From Phenylobacterium sp. (GTDB lineage: Bacteria > Pseudomonadota > Alphaproteobacteria > Caulobacterales > Caulobacteraceae): DNA of 64,000 bases. The stretch covers positions 124,001-188,000 of the forward strand of contig NZ_SCTC01000003.1 of the NCBI RefSeq assembly GCF_004299445.1, read 5' to 3'. The notes under the pieces are model-generated. The model did not search any database, was not told the DNA's origin, and saw only the letters and a program-made list of their open reading frames with translations. The translations under genes and the position numbers were made by a program. The first letter of the stretch is position 1, and every line of letters starts with the position of its first letter. Below, one piece after another: positions 26,571 through 34,633 of the stretch.

Positions 26571-27317
26571 TCACGGGAGCAGGCCCTCGGTGTCGAACGG
26601 CCATTCCTGCTCGGGCGAATCCAGGTCGAGCAGCTCGGCGGCGTTGTGCCGCCACGCGCGGATCATCTGGCCGCACCAGCGGATGAACAGCTCGTCCTTC
26701 TCCGGGTCGCCCTGTTCGACCCAGTAGGCCAGGGCGTCGTTGCAGAACGAGATCATCGGCTCGAGCGACAGCTCCAGCAGCGCGGGCCGGCGGCCCCGGG
26801 GCGGCGGCGGGTCGGGATACCAGAGCAGCGACCGAAGCCGCAGGCCGGTGCGCAGCCGCAGCGCCGCATGGCTGGCCTGGTAGGCCGGGTTCTGGTCGCC
26901 GTGGCGCACCAGCAGGATGAAGCCGTCCTCGAAGCTGCGCGCGGCCGCCAGCGCGCGCCGCATGCCGCCGCCGTAGCCGGTCCAGGGCTTGGCGTCCTGG
27001 GCCTTCAGTCTGCGCACAGCCTCGGCGAAAATCGCCAGGATCAGCGCGTCCTTCGAGGGGAAGCGTCGGTAGAGCACCACCTTGGTCACCCCCGCCGCGG
27101 CGGCCACCTGCTCCATCGTGGCGCGCGCCAGGCCGTGCTGGCGGAACACCGCGGCGGCCACCCGCATGAACTGCTCGCGGCGCTCGGCTTCGCGCTCGGT
27201 GACCGGCGGGGCGGGATCGTTGGCGGCGGTCAGCGACTTGGGCAGGGTCGAACTCCGGGTGTCGGCGCAAGCTGGCACAGGCCCACGCGCGCCGCCACGC
27301 CATCGCCGGATAGCCAT
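26571..27317 (-). CDS. TetR/AcrR-family regulator
   Basis: A transcriptional repressor-type protein. The helix-turn-helix domain is at about residues 45-95 (EQFMRVAAAVFRQHGLARAT, VAAAAGVTKVVLYRRFPSKD); the C-terminal ligand-binding part ends DTEGLLP. The ATG at 27317 gives 248 residues but about 40 of them precede the HTH, lack homology-like features and overlap a palindrome (27310-27324). An in-frame GTG at 27278 or another internal start may be the real one. It follows the sulfatase stop by 8 bp. Target genes are unknown. Confidence 0.82.
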   Translation of the reverse strand: MAIRRWRGGARGPVPACADTRSSTLPKSLTAANDPAPPVTEREAERREQFMRVAAAVFRQHGLARATMEQVAAAAGVTKVVLYRRFPSKDALILAIFAEAVRRLKAQDAKPWTGYGGGMRRALAAARSFEDGFILLVRHGDQNPAYQASHAALRLRTGLRLRSLLWYPDPPPPRGRRPALLELSLEPMISFCNDALAYWVEQGDPEKDELFIRWCGQMIRAWRHNAAELLDLDSPEQEWPFDTEGLLP

Positions 27318-27324
27318 CGGCTAT
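27310..27324. promoter_or_regulatory. Palindrome ATAGCCATCGGCTAT, candidate LysR site
   Basis: An ATAGC-N5-GCTAT inverted repeat (T-N11-A pattern) between the sulfatase stop and the TetR gene. It has the same pattern as the palindrome at 29854-29868. It overlaps the first possible ATG of the TetR gene, which argues for a later start or for repression by steric block. Confidence 0.5.
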
Positions 27325-27325
27325 G

Positions 27326-28858
27326 TCAGGGATACAGCTTCACCAGCTCGCCTTCGATCCGCCGCGTCGACTGCCGCATGCTGGTCCACTGCGCCGGCAC
27401 GTTGGCCTTGTCCCAGGCCTCGATCTTGGCCTGAAGACGCGCCACGACGTCCGGCTGCTCCTTCGCCAGGTTCCGGGTCTCGCTGGGGTCGTCCTTGAGA
27501 TTGTAGAGCATCACGAACCGCCCCAGCGGCGACATCGTCGCCTTCACGCCGTCCGGCGTGATGCTGGACCCGGTGCTGGCCTGCTCGGTCGGGTCGGCGC
27601 GGTTGACCATCCACATCTTCCAATCGCCGTCGCGGATGGCGAAGTTGGGGCCCGAGCGCCAGTACAGCGTGGGGTTTGGCGTCGCAGCGTTCTTGCCGGT
27701 CAGGTACGGGATCAGGTTCACGCCGTCCGAGCCCTTGGGCATCGTCGCGCCGGCAAGCGCCGCCGCGGTGGGCGCGATGTCCAGGCTGGACACCACCCGC
27801 GTCTCCACTTTCGGCTGGATGTGGCCCGGCCAGGCCATGACGAAGGGCACCCGGACGCCCCCCTCCAGGTGCGTGCCCTTGTAGCCGTTGAGCGGCGCGT
27901 TTGTGCAGGCGTCGCCGATGTAGCCCGCGCAACCGTTGTCCGAGAGCAGGACGATCAGCGTGTCCTTCTCGATCCCTTCGGCTTTCAGCTTGGCGCGCAC
28001 GGCGCCCACGCTGTCGTCCAGCGCCGAGACCATGGCGGCGTAGACCCGCTGCCCCTTGTTCGGCACGTCCTTGTAGCGATCGATGTATTTCGCGGGGGCC
28101 TGCAGCGGCGTGTGTGGCGTGGTGTGGGCCAGATAGAGGAAGAATGGCTTGTCCTTGTTCGCCCCGATGAAGCGCACCGCCTCGTTCGTGAAGGCGTCGG
28201 TCAGGTACTCCTTCACCTCGACCGGCTCACGCCCGCGCGTGATCGGCGAGCGTTGGCGCAGGACCACCATCTGGGCCGCCTCCGAGCCCGGGCCCAGGCC
28301 CGTGCCGCCCTCCGCCGTCCCGTAGGTGGCCTCGGCGCCCGGCGGGGTGTGGAACTCGTCGCCCGGTCTGGTGTCGACGATAAAAGCGTTCGCGCCGGCC
28401 GTCGTGCCGAAGTACTCGTCGAAGCCGCGCGCCACCGGATGGTAGTCGCCCGACTGGCCCAGATGCCACTTGCCCACCATCCCCGTGTGATACCCGGCCT
28501 TCTGCATCACCTGGCCGATGAAGGTCTCGTCCAGCGAGACGCCGCCGTTGCGGTCGCGGCCCACCGGATTGAACTCGTAGCCGAACCGGGTCTGGTAGCG
28601 GCCGGTCAGCAGCGCCGCCCGTGACGGGGCGCAGACGGGATGGCTCACATAGCCCTGCGTGAACCTCACGCCGTCGCGCGCCAAGGCGTCGATGTTGGGC
28701 GTCTTGACGATCTTGCTCCCATAGACGCCGGTGTCGCCGTAGCCCAGGTCGTCGGCCAGGATCACGATCACGTTCGGCTTGCGCGCCGGCGCGGCGTGAG
28801 CGGGCATGGCGGCCAGCGCCAGACCAAGGGCGGCGGTGGCGACGAGGGTCTTGCGCAT
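27326..28858 (-). CDS. Exported sulfatase (arylsulfatase A type)
   Basis: A 510-residue type I sulfatase. Signal peptide MRKTLVATAALGLALAAMPAHA, metal-binding VILADDLGYGDTG (Asp36, Asp37) and the maturation motif CAPSR (Cys76-Arg80) where Cys becomes formylglycine; further HTTPHTPLQAPAKY and LLSDNGCAGY. Start chosen at 28858 because GGAG precedes it and the signal peptide begins there. It diverges from a LysR regulator (87 bp gap). The substrate, an aryl or carbohydrate sulfate ester, is not decided. The formylglycine-generating enzyme is not encoded in the window. Confidence 0.92.
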   Translation of the reverse strand: MRKTLVATAALGLALAAMPAHAAPARKPNVIVILADDLGYGDTGVYGSKIVKTPNIDALARDGVRFTQGYVSHPVCAPSRAALLTGRYQTRFGYEFNPVGRDRNGGVSLDETFIGQVMQKAGYHTGMVGKWHLGQSGDYHPVARGFDEYFGTTAGANAFIVDTRPGDEFHTPPGAEATYGTAEGGTGLGPGSEAAQMVVLRQRSPITRGREPVEVKEYLTDAFTNEAVRFIGANKDKPFFLYLAHTTPHTPLQAPAKYIDRYKDVPNKGQRVYAAMVSALDDSVGAVRAKLKAEGIEKDTLIVLLSDNGCAGYIGDACTNAPLNGYKGTHLEGGVRVPFVMAWPGHIQPKVETRVVSSLDIAPTAAALAGATMPKGSDGVNLIPYLTGKNAATPNPTLYWRSGPNFAIRDGDWKMWMVNRADPTEQASTGSSITPDGVKATMSPLGRFVMLYNLKDDPSETRNLAKEQPDVVARLQAKIEAWDKANVPAQWTSMRQSTRRIEGELVKLYP

Positions 28859-28929
28859 CGGTTGAGCTCCGGTTTGCCTTGAAGCTAGCGGGAACGACGC
28901 GCGTGATCTGCACAAGCCTGCGCGGCGAT

Positions 28930-28937
28930 GCTATAGC
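28930..28937. promoter_or_regulatory. GCTATAGC palindrome in the sulfatase/LysR divergent region
   Basis: An 8 bp perfect palindrome made from the same GCTAT/ATAGC half-sites found at 27310 and 29854, placed 8 bp before the LysR start. It may be the autoregulatory site of the LysR protein, with the sulfatase promoter on the other side. Confidence 0.4.
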
Positions 28938-28945
28938 CTCAAGGC

Positions 28946-29854
28946 ATGGAGCTTCGGCATCTCGAACAGATTCTGGAAATCTGCCGTGCGGGCGGGTTCT
29001 CGGGGGCTGCCCGAAAGCTCCAGATCTCCCAGCCCACACTCTCGAAGAGCATCGCCCGGCTCGAGGCGCAGCTGTCGTTGAAGTTGTTCGACCGCAACGG
29101 CGGCGCGGCGCGGCCCACCGCCTACGGCGCCTTCGTGGCTCAGCGCGCCGAGACCCTGCTCCAGGGCGTGGCCGCCCTGTCCCGAGACCTGGAGCAGCTG
29201 GCCCGCGGCGAGGAAGGCCGCGTTCGCATCGCCGTCGGCCCCGCCTCGCGGCTGAAGCCCCTGCCCGAACTGCTGCGCCGCGTCGCCCTGCGGTTCCCCA
29301 AGCTGCACGTCGAGACGATCCAGGAGACCGGCCCCGGCGTGATGAAGGCCCTGCACGACGGCCGGGTCGACATGGCCTTCGGCTATTCCGAGCACGCCGC
29401 CCGTTATGGCGAACTGATCCGCAAGAAACTGTTCGAGGACGCCATCGTGCTCGCTGTCCGTCCGGGCCACCCGGCGCTGGCGTTGGCCGACGCGGGCCCG
29501 CGCGAGCTGTTGGCGTATCCCTTTGCGCTGCCCAACGTGCTGCCGGGGATCGAGCGGTGGGCGGGCGACATGACCCGCGAAGAGGCCGACAACCTCCGGG
29601 CCTTCGTCAGCGACGACTATGCCTTGATCATCCAGCGCGCGATCGACACCGACACCATCGCCATGGGCGCCTCGTTCCTGTTCGAGCCGCAGCTGCGCGA
29701 TGGCCAGCTGAAGATCGTCTCCTCGACCCTCGACGTCCCGTATGCCTGCTGGATGCTGACCACCGCCGAGCGCTGGCGCTCGCCGCTGATCAAGGCCATG
29801 GCCGAACTGTCCAAGGCCGCTGTTACTCAAAACCCCCGCATGGCGGCCGCCTGA
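28946..29854 (+). CDS. LysR-family transcriptional regulator
   Basis: A 302-residue LysR-type regulator. The N-terminal winged HTH is clear (MELRHLEQILEICRAGGFSG, ARKLQISQPTLSKSIARLEA, KLFDRN) and is followed by a periplasmic-binding-like effector domain (GRVRIAVGPASRLKPLPELL). It diverges from the sulfatase and is followed after 72 bp by the metallo-beta-lactamase-fold gene. Two T-N11-A palindromes of the same pattern lie in front of the latter and beyond the sulfatase, so it probably controls both flanks. The inducer is unknown. Confidence 0.92.
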   Translation: MELRHLEQILEICRAGGFSGAARKLQISQPTLSKSIARLEAQLSLKLFDRNGGAARPTAYGAFVAQRAETLLQGVAALSRDLEQLARGEEGRVRIAVGPASRLKPLPELLRRVALRFPKLHVETIQETGPGVMKALHDGRVDMAFGYSEHAARYGELIRKKLFEDAIVLAVRPGHPALALADAGPRELLAYPFALPNVLPGIERWAGDMTREEADNLRAFVSDDYALIIQRAIDTDTIAMGASFLFEPQLRDGQLKIVSSTLDVPYACWMLTTAERWRSPLIKAMAELSKAAVTQNPRMAAA

Positions 29855-29868
29855 TAGCTGTCAGCTAT
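29854..29868. promoter_or_regulatory. Palindrome ATAGCTGTCAGCTAT, candidate LysR operator
   Basis: A 7-1-7 perfect palindrome fitting the LysR T-N11-A rule. It overlaps the last base of the LysR stop codon and lies 58 bp upstream of the exported metallo-hydrolase gene. Matches the 27310 site at 12 of 15 positions including all half-site bases. Confidence 0.55.
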
Positions 29869-29926
29869 GGCGGCGCACAGGAAGCTCGGCCATATCTGAC
29901 CTCCCATTGCACCGCGAGGTCCCGCC

Positions 29927-30919
29927 ATGTCCCGCCTGATCGCCGTCCTCCTGCTCCTCCTGCTGCCCGCCACGGCGAAGGCTCAGGCGTTCGACGGCCT
30001 GCGCGTGGTCTTCTGCGGGACGTCGGGGCCCCTGCCGATCGCGGGCCGCGCCAAGCCCTGCACGGCCGTCCAGGTCGGTGGGGCCCTCTACCTCGTCGAC
30101 GTCGGGCCGGAGTCCACCGAAAACCTGATGAGCTGGCGCGTGCCCGTCGCGACGGCCAAGGCGGTGTTCATCACCCACCTTCACTCCGACCACATCGGCG
30201 ACCTCGGCGAGTTCAACATGCAGAGTTGGGTCGGCGGCCGCGCCCAGCCGCTCGCCGTCGTGGGGCCGGCCGGGGTCGACAAGCTCGCTAAGGGCATGAA
30301 CCTCGCCTACGAGGACGACCATCGTTTCCGCAAAGCGCACCACGAGCACGGCGCCACGTTCGAACTGCCTGCCGGCCTGCTGCAGCCCAAGGTGGTCACC
30401 ATCGCCAAGCCCGACGGGGTGGCTGTGGCCTGGAAGGACGGCGACCTCACCGTCACGGCCATCCGCGTCGCCCACGACCCGATCGACCCGGCCTTCGCCT
30501 ACCGCTTCGACTACAAGGGCCGCTCGGTGGTGATCAGCGGCGACACCCGCAAATGGCCGCCCCTCGCCGCGGCCGCCAAGGGCGCCGACGTGCTGATCCA
30601 TGAGGCGCAGAACAACGCGATGACCCGGCAGATGGCCGCGGGCCTGAAGACCATGGGCAATGCGCGGCTGAGCTCGATCATGGCCGACACGGTCACCTAC
30701 CATACCGAACCGGTCGAAGCGGCCGATCTCGCCCGCGCCGCCGGCGTGAAGGCGCTGGTGCTGACCCACCTGACCCAGGCGGGCCTGCCCATGTATTCGC
30801 CCGAGACGTTCGCCAAGGGGATGGAGGACGGCGGCAAGCTGGACTGGCGCCTGGCCAAGGACGGGATGACGATCGAGCTTCCCGCAGGCAGCAGTGACGT
30901 GCGTTTCGGCGCCTACTGA
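29927..30919 (+). CDS. Exported metallo-beta-lactamase-fold hydrolase
   Basis: A 330-residue MBL-fold protein with signal peptide [20 protein letters not shown]. The zinc motif [12 protein letters not shown] supplies His84, His86, Asp88 and His89; later ligands are in [21 protein letters not shown] (Asp) and [10 protein letters not shown]. The architecture is closest to RNase Z/arylsulfatase-type MBL enzymes (AtsA-like alkyl/aryl sulfatases also belong here). Position beside a sulfatase and under a possible LysR operator favours a hydrolytic catabolic role, but this is inference. Confidence 0.86.
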   Translation: MSRLIAVLLLLLLPATAKAQAFDGLRVVFCGTSGPLPIAGRAKPCTAVQVGGALYLVDVGPESTENLMSWRVPVATAKAVFITHLHSDHIGDLGEFNMQSWVGGRAQPLAVVGPAGVDKLAKGMNLAYEDDHRFRKAHHEHGATFELPAGLLQPKVVTIAKPDGVAVAWKDGDLTVTAIRVAHDPIDPAFAYRFDYKGRSVVISGDTRKWPPLAAAAKGADVLIHEAQNNAMTRQMAAGLKTMGNARLSSIMADTVTYHTEPVEAADLARAAGVKALVLTHLTQAGLPMYSPETFAKGMEDGGKLDWRLAKDGMTIELPAGSSDVRFGAY

Positions 30920-31014
30920 GGTCGCACGAAGGTTTTACCGGCCCGGCCCGGGCCAGGGTTGGAAGCGTCACAGGCCGTGCGCAGGGTGAGGCTCCCCAAC
31001 ACACGGAGCCCCCC

Positions 31015-31860
31015 ATGCCCACGATCGCGGTCCAGCCCGGCGTCGATATCTTCTACAAGGACTGGGGCGCCGGACAGCCCATCGTCTTCAGCCACGGCTG
31101 GCCCCTGTCGTCCGACGACTGGGACGCCCAGCTGATGTTCTTCGCCAACCACGGCTACCGGGTGATCGCCCACGACCGCCGGGGCCATGGCCGCTCGACC
31201 CAGACGTGGGACGGCAATGAGATGGACACCTATGCCGACGACCTGCGCGCGCTGGTCCTGGCGCTGGACCTGAAGGACGCCATCCACGTCGGCCACTCCA
31301 CCGGCGGCGGCGAGGTCGCCCGCTACCTCGGCCGCCACGGGAGCGACCGGGCGGCCGCCGGCGTCCTCTTGGGCGCGGTGCCGCCCATCATGCTGAAAAC
31401 CGACGCCAACCCCGAAGGCCTGCCGATGGAGGTGTTCGACGGCATCCGCGACGGCACGCTCAACGACCGCTCGAACTTCTTCAAGGTGCTGCCGACCGGT
31501 CCGTTCTACGGCTTCAACCGGCCGGGCGCGAAGGTGAATCAGGGCCTCATCGACAGGTGGTGGCTGCAGGGGATGATGGGCGGGATCAAGCCGCACTACG
31601 ACTGCGTCAAGGCCTTCTCCGAGACCGACTTCACCGAGGACCTGAAGACGATCGACGTGCCCGTCCTTCTCATGCACGGCGACGACGATCAGATCGTGCC
31701 CATCGCCGATTCCGCGCTGAAGGCGATCAAGCTCCTGCAGAAGGGAACGCTGAAGGTCTATCCCGGCTTCGATCACGGCATGGCCGCCACCCATCCGGAC
31801 GTGATCAACGCCGACCTGCTGGCCTGGCTGCAGGGCAAGGACATCGGCGCGACCGCCTGA
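31015..31860 (+). CDS. Alpha/beta hydrolase, non-haem haloperoxidase-like
   Basis: A 281-residue cytoplasmic hydrolase of the cofactor-free haloperoxidase/arylesterase group. The oxyanion segment [27 protein letters not shown], nucleophile elbow [10 protein letters not shown] (Ser95), acid in [12 protein letters not shown] and His in [13 protein letters not shown] are all present. Family members hydrolyse esters and show perhydrolase activity in vitro. It stands alone between the MBL-fold gene and an EF-hand gene. An ATG at 31015 follows GGAG. The natural substrate is unknown. Confidence 0.88.
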   Translation: MPTIAVQPGVDIFYKDWGAGQPIVFSHGWPLSSDDWDAQLMFFANHGYRVIAHDRRGHGRSTQTWDGNEMDTYADDLRALVLALDLKDAIHVGHSTGGGEVARYLGRHGSDRAAAGVLLGAVPPIMLKTDANPEGLPMEVFDGIRDGTLNDRSNFFKVLPTGPFYGFNRPGAKVNQGLIDRWWLQGMMGGIKPHYDCVKAFSETDFTEDLKTIDVPVLLMHGDDDQIVPIADSALKAIKLLQKGTLKVYPGFDHGMAATHPDVINADLLAWLQGKDIGATA

Positions 31861-31877
31861 CGCGTGCGAATTGTGGC

Positions 31878-31900
31878 GGCGGCGACATTGCGTCGCCGCC
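31878..31900 (+). terminator. Strong GC hairpin after the haloperoxidase-like gene
   Basis: GGCGGCGAC and GTCGCCGCC form a perfect 9 bp stem around a 5-base loop, 17 bp after the stop codon at 31860. No T-run follows, so it may be a non-canonical terminator or an mRNA-stabilising hairpin. Confidence 0.45.
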
Positions 31901-31942
31901 TTCGGCGTGGAACCTGATGCTCTCACCGTCGGGGAAGGTCGT

Positions 31943-32644
31943 ATGCGTTCAAGCTTCTGGGTCGGCGTCCTGGCGTTCGGCGCCTGTGCGTGGCCTGCGG
32001 CCGCCTTCCAACCTCCGCCGCCGGACGAGGTCTATGTCCGCCCGCAGGAGCCTCGGGGGCCGCCTCCGCCTCGGGCCCAGCTGTTCATCAGCCCCGCAGG
32101 ACAGCCCTTCCGCGCCCCGCCCGACCAGCCCTACCCCGTCGCGGCCTGGTTCGCCCAGGCCGACGCCGACCACGACGGACGCCTGACCCGCGACGAGTTC
32201 CGAACCGACGCCGAGATATGGTTCAAGGCGCTGGACGCCGACGGCAATGGCCAGCTCGGCATGATCGAGGCCCAGCGCTGGGAAGAACAGCTGGTGCCCG
32301 AGATCGCCCGCGACGCCCTGGGCGGCGGGCCGCCCGTGGGCCGACGCGGTCCCCCCGGCCGCAACCAAGCCGACCACCGCCATCAGGGCGCGGCCGTCTA
32401 CGGTCTGGTCAACGAACCCCATCCGGTGCGCGGCGCCGACGCAGACTTCTCGATGAGCGTCAGTCCCAAGGAATGGCGCGCGGCCGCTGACCGCCGCTTC
32501 GCGGTCCTGGACCCCGACGGCGACGGCGTGGTGCTGGCCATCGACCTCAAGCCGACGCCGGCCCAGGCCGGCCCCGGCAGGGATGGTCCTAGGCCCGAGC
32601 GCCGTCCGCCCACAGCTCAGAGGAGGCCTTCATCAGGCGGATGA
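31943..32644 (+). CDS. Exported EF-hand protein
   Basis: A 233-residue protein with a signal peptide (MRSSFWVGVLAFGACAWPAAA), a proline-rich linker (FQPPPPDEVY) and three EF-hand loops: DADHDGRLTRDEF, DADGNGQLGMIEA and DPDGDGVVLAIDL. It ends in a proline/arginine-rich tail. The ATG at 31943 is preceded by GGGGAAGG. Likely a periplasmic calcium-binding protein. Its last 56 bp overlap the 3' end of the convergent hotdog-fold gene, which is unusual but both frames look intact. Confidence 0.8.
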   Translation: MRSSFWVGVLAFGACAWPAAAFQPPPPDEVYVRPQEPRGPPPPRAQLFISPAGQPFRAPPDQPYPVAAWFAQADADHDGRLTRDEFRTDAEIWFKALDADGNGQLGMIEAQRWEEQLVPEIARDALGGGPPVGRRGPPGRNQADHRHQGAAVYGLVNEPHPVRGADADFSMSVSPKEWRAAADRRFAVLDPDGDGVVLAIDLKPTPAQAGPGRDGPRPERRPPTAQRRPSSGG

Positions 32645-33431
32645 CGAACTGCACGCACCCGACGTCGTCGCCGGTGGCCGGGTCGGCGATGACGACATCG
32701 TACCAGACGTTCTCGGCCTTCGGGCTCTCGGTCAGCCGAAGGATCCTGGTGCGGCCCACGTAGTCGACGCCCGCACGAAGCGGCCCGCGGTACTGGCGCA
32801 CCTCCAGCGAGCCGAACAGCCCGACCGAGCTCCCCACTTTGGACAGCACCCGCGAGCGTGCGCCATGCGCCAGACGGACCAGGTGCGACGGCGGCAAGAC
32901 ATTCTCCTCGGCGTACAGCCGGTGCGGTTCGGTGATCCGCTCCAGCGAGCTCCTAAGGTCTTCCACCTCCACCCGCAGGGGGATGTCGAACGCCTCCTCG
33001 CCCACGGTATGGTTGGCCAGGATTCGCAGCCGCCCCGGCTCGGCCGGCGTCTGCATCGGCAGCTTGCGGGCCAGCTCGGACAGCGAGTCCGGGGCGTTGG
33101 CGCTGGCCGTGCCCTCGCAGATCTTGGCGCCTCCCTCGTTGAACATCGAAAGGCGCGCCCGGCCTTCGCCAGGCGCCACCACAGCCCGCACCTTCTCGGC
33201 GTCGACGGTGGCCTGTGTGAAGTGCAGTGACATGTCCCCGCGCTGGAACCAGCGCTCGCCGTACAGTTCGAGCAGCATGGGCACGAACTGGTCCATGTGG
33301 ACCGATCCTGGCACCGTGCCGCCCTTGAAGCCCAGCTTTGAGGCCACCGCGTCGTTGTGGATGGACCCTGGGGCCTGCTGGAACGCATTGCGCGGTACGC
33401 GGAACTCGCCCGTCAGTTCAGTCACGGCCAT
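32589..33431 (-). CDS. Hotdog-fold (MaoC-like) protein
   Basis: A 280-residue protein with two hotdog-like halves. The first reads FKGGTVPGSVHMDQFVPMLL and ERWFQRGDMSLHFTQATVDAEKVRAVV; the second carries GLFGSLEVRQYRGPLRAGVDYV and VWYDVVIADPATGDDVGCVQF. This resembles double-hotdog hydratase/thioesterase-type proteins, but the catalytic Asp/His pair of MaoC enzymes was not clearly identified. A start at 33431 is chosen because the upstream codons to 33461 lack protein character. It is a single-gene unit; substrate unknown. Confidence 0.68.
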   Translation of the reverse strand: MAVTELTGEFRVPRNAFQQAPGSIHNDAVASKLGFKGGTVPGSVHMDQFVPMLLELYGERWFQRGDMSLHFTQATVDAEKVRAVVAPGEGRARLSMFNEGGAKICEGTASANAPDSLSELARKLPMQTPAEPGRLRILANHTVGEEAFDIPLRVEVEDLRSSLERITEPHRLYAEENVLPPSHLVRLAHGARSRVLSKVGSSVGLFGSLEVRQYRGPLRAGVDYVGRTRILRLTESPKAENVWYDVVIADPATGDDVGCVQFVIRLMKASSELWADGARA

Positions 33432-33491
33432 GGCGTCCTCCCTTGTTCTGGTTGGACGCATCCTGACTCCGAACCGAACTTTCGAAAAGCC

Positions 33492-33700
33492 TTACCTCCC
33501 CCGCGCAGCGGCGGGAGGGGGACCGGTCGCCGAGGCCGGCGCAAGCCGGCTGTAGAGCGATTGGTGGAGGGGGCGAACTTCAGGCTCGGCGGATCGATCG
33601 GCTGTTTTGAGTTCAGCGGAGGAGGCTCGCCCCCTCCACCATCCGCTCTTCGCTGCGCTCGGCGGACGGTCCCCCTCCCGCCGCTTCGCGGGGGAGGTGA
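33492..33700. repeat. Intergenic palindromic repeat A
   Basis: A ~209 bp imperfect palindrome. The outer arms (about 33492-33525 and 33667-33700) read TTACCTCCCCCGCGCAGCGG and the complement of CCGCTTCGCGGGGGAGGTGA, with two mismatches. The nested arms GGTGGAGGGGGCGA (33563-33576) and TCGCCCCCTCCACC (33627-33640) are perfect. It fills the space between the hotdog gene promoter and the SDR stop. Related in design to repeats B and C. Confidence 0.8.
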
Positions 33701-33712
33701 GCCGTCGAACCT

Positions 33713-34573
33713 CTACCCGATCAGCCCCAACCGCTTCCCGACGATCCGGTCCATGGTCCGCTTCGGCAGCACGTACTCGCTCATGAAGACCTGCATCGGG
33801 CTGGGCGACACGGTGTAGCGAACCTTGGGCTTCGCCGTCGTCAAGGCCGTGTGGATCACCTCGCCGATGCGCTCCGGCGGCAGGCCCGAGCGGCCCAGCT
33901 GCAGCATGTAGCCGCGCAGCCGGTCGAGCGCCGGCGCATAGACGGTGTTGGCGTAGCGGCTGGTGTCGGTCTCGTCGGCCTTGTCCCAGATGGGCGTGGC
34001 TACCGCCCCCGGCGCGACCACGATCACATCGACGCCGAACGGCAGCAGTTCCCGGCGCAGCGCCTCGGACAGGCCCTCCAGGCCGAACTTCGAGACGTTG
34101 TAGGGCGCCATGAACGGGTTGGCCGTCTTGCCGCCGACCGACGAGATGTTGACGATCCGGCCCGGGTCCTTCGCCACCGGCGAACCGGCGCCCAGCAGCG
34201 GCGCGAAGGCCTGGGTGGCGATGACCACGCCGGTCAGGTTCACCTCCAGCTGTTTGCGGAACTCATCCACCGGCAGGTGGATCAGGGGCCCGGCCACCGC
34301 GATGCCAGCGTTGTTCACCAGGCCCGCCAGGGTCGCGCCGCCCAAGGCCGCCTCGACGGTGCGCGCCGCGGCCTGGGCGCCAGCCTCGTCGGTGACGTCG
34401 AAGATCAGCGGGGTGAAGGCCGGACCCACCTCAGCGGCGACCCGCTCGGCGTCGGCCGCCTTCCGGACGCTGCCGAACACCCGGAAGCCCTTGGCCGCCA
34501 GCACCTTCGCCGTCGCCAGTCCGATCCCTGTCGACACGCCCGTGACGACGACCGCCTTGCCCGCCTGAGCCAT
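33713..34573 (-). CDS. Short-chain dehydrogenase/reductase
   Basis: A 286-residue classical SDR: cofactor motif TGVSTGIGLATA, NNAG in LVNNAGIAVAGP, catalytic Ser in NISSVGGK and YNVSK (Tyr-x-x-x-Lys). The C-terminal extension ends KRTMDRIVGKRLGLIG. NADP preference is suggested by the Arg in GSVRK after strand 2. It lies between repeat A and hutH (60 bp gap). The substrate is not identifiable. Confidence 0.9.
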   Translation of the reverse strand: MAQAGKAVVVTGVSTGIGLATAKVLAAKGFRVFGSVRKAADAERVAAEVGPAFTPLIFDVTDEAGAQAAARTVEAALGGATLAGLVNNAGIAVAGPLIHLPVDEFRKQLEVNLTGVVIATQAFAPLLGAGSPVAKDPGRIVNISSVGGKTANPFMAPYNVSKFGLEGLSEALRRELLPFGVDVIVVAPGAVATPIWDKADETDTSRYANTVYAPALDRLRGYMLQLGRSGLPPERIGEVIHTALTTAKPKVRYTVSPSPMQVFMSEYVLPKRTMDRIVGKRLGLIG

Positions 34574-34633
34574 TCTGTTCCCCGCCCGATGTTCCTCCCC
34601 CTAAGGTGGGGGCAGCGGGACGGTCGGCAAGGC

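Noticed and set aside
34590..34625. CCCCCTAAGGTGGGGG as a fragment of the palindromic repeat family
   Set aside because: Too short and lacks the outer and inner arms shared by repeats A-C.
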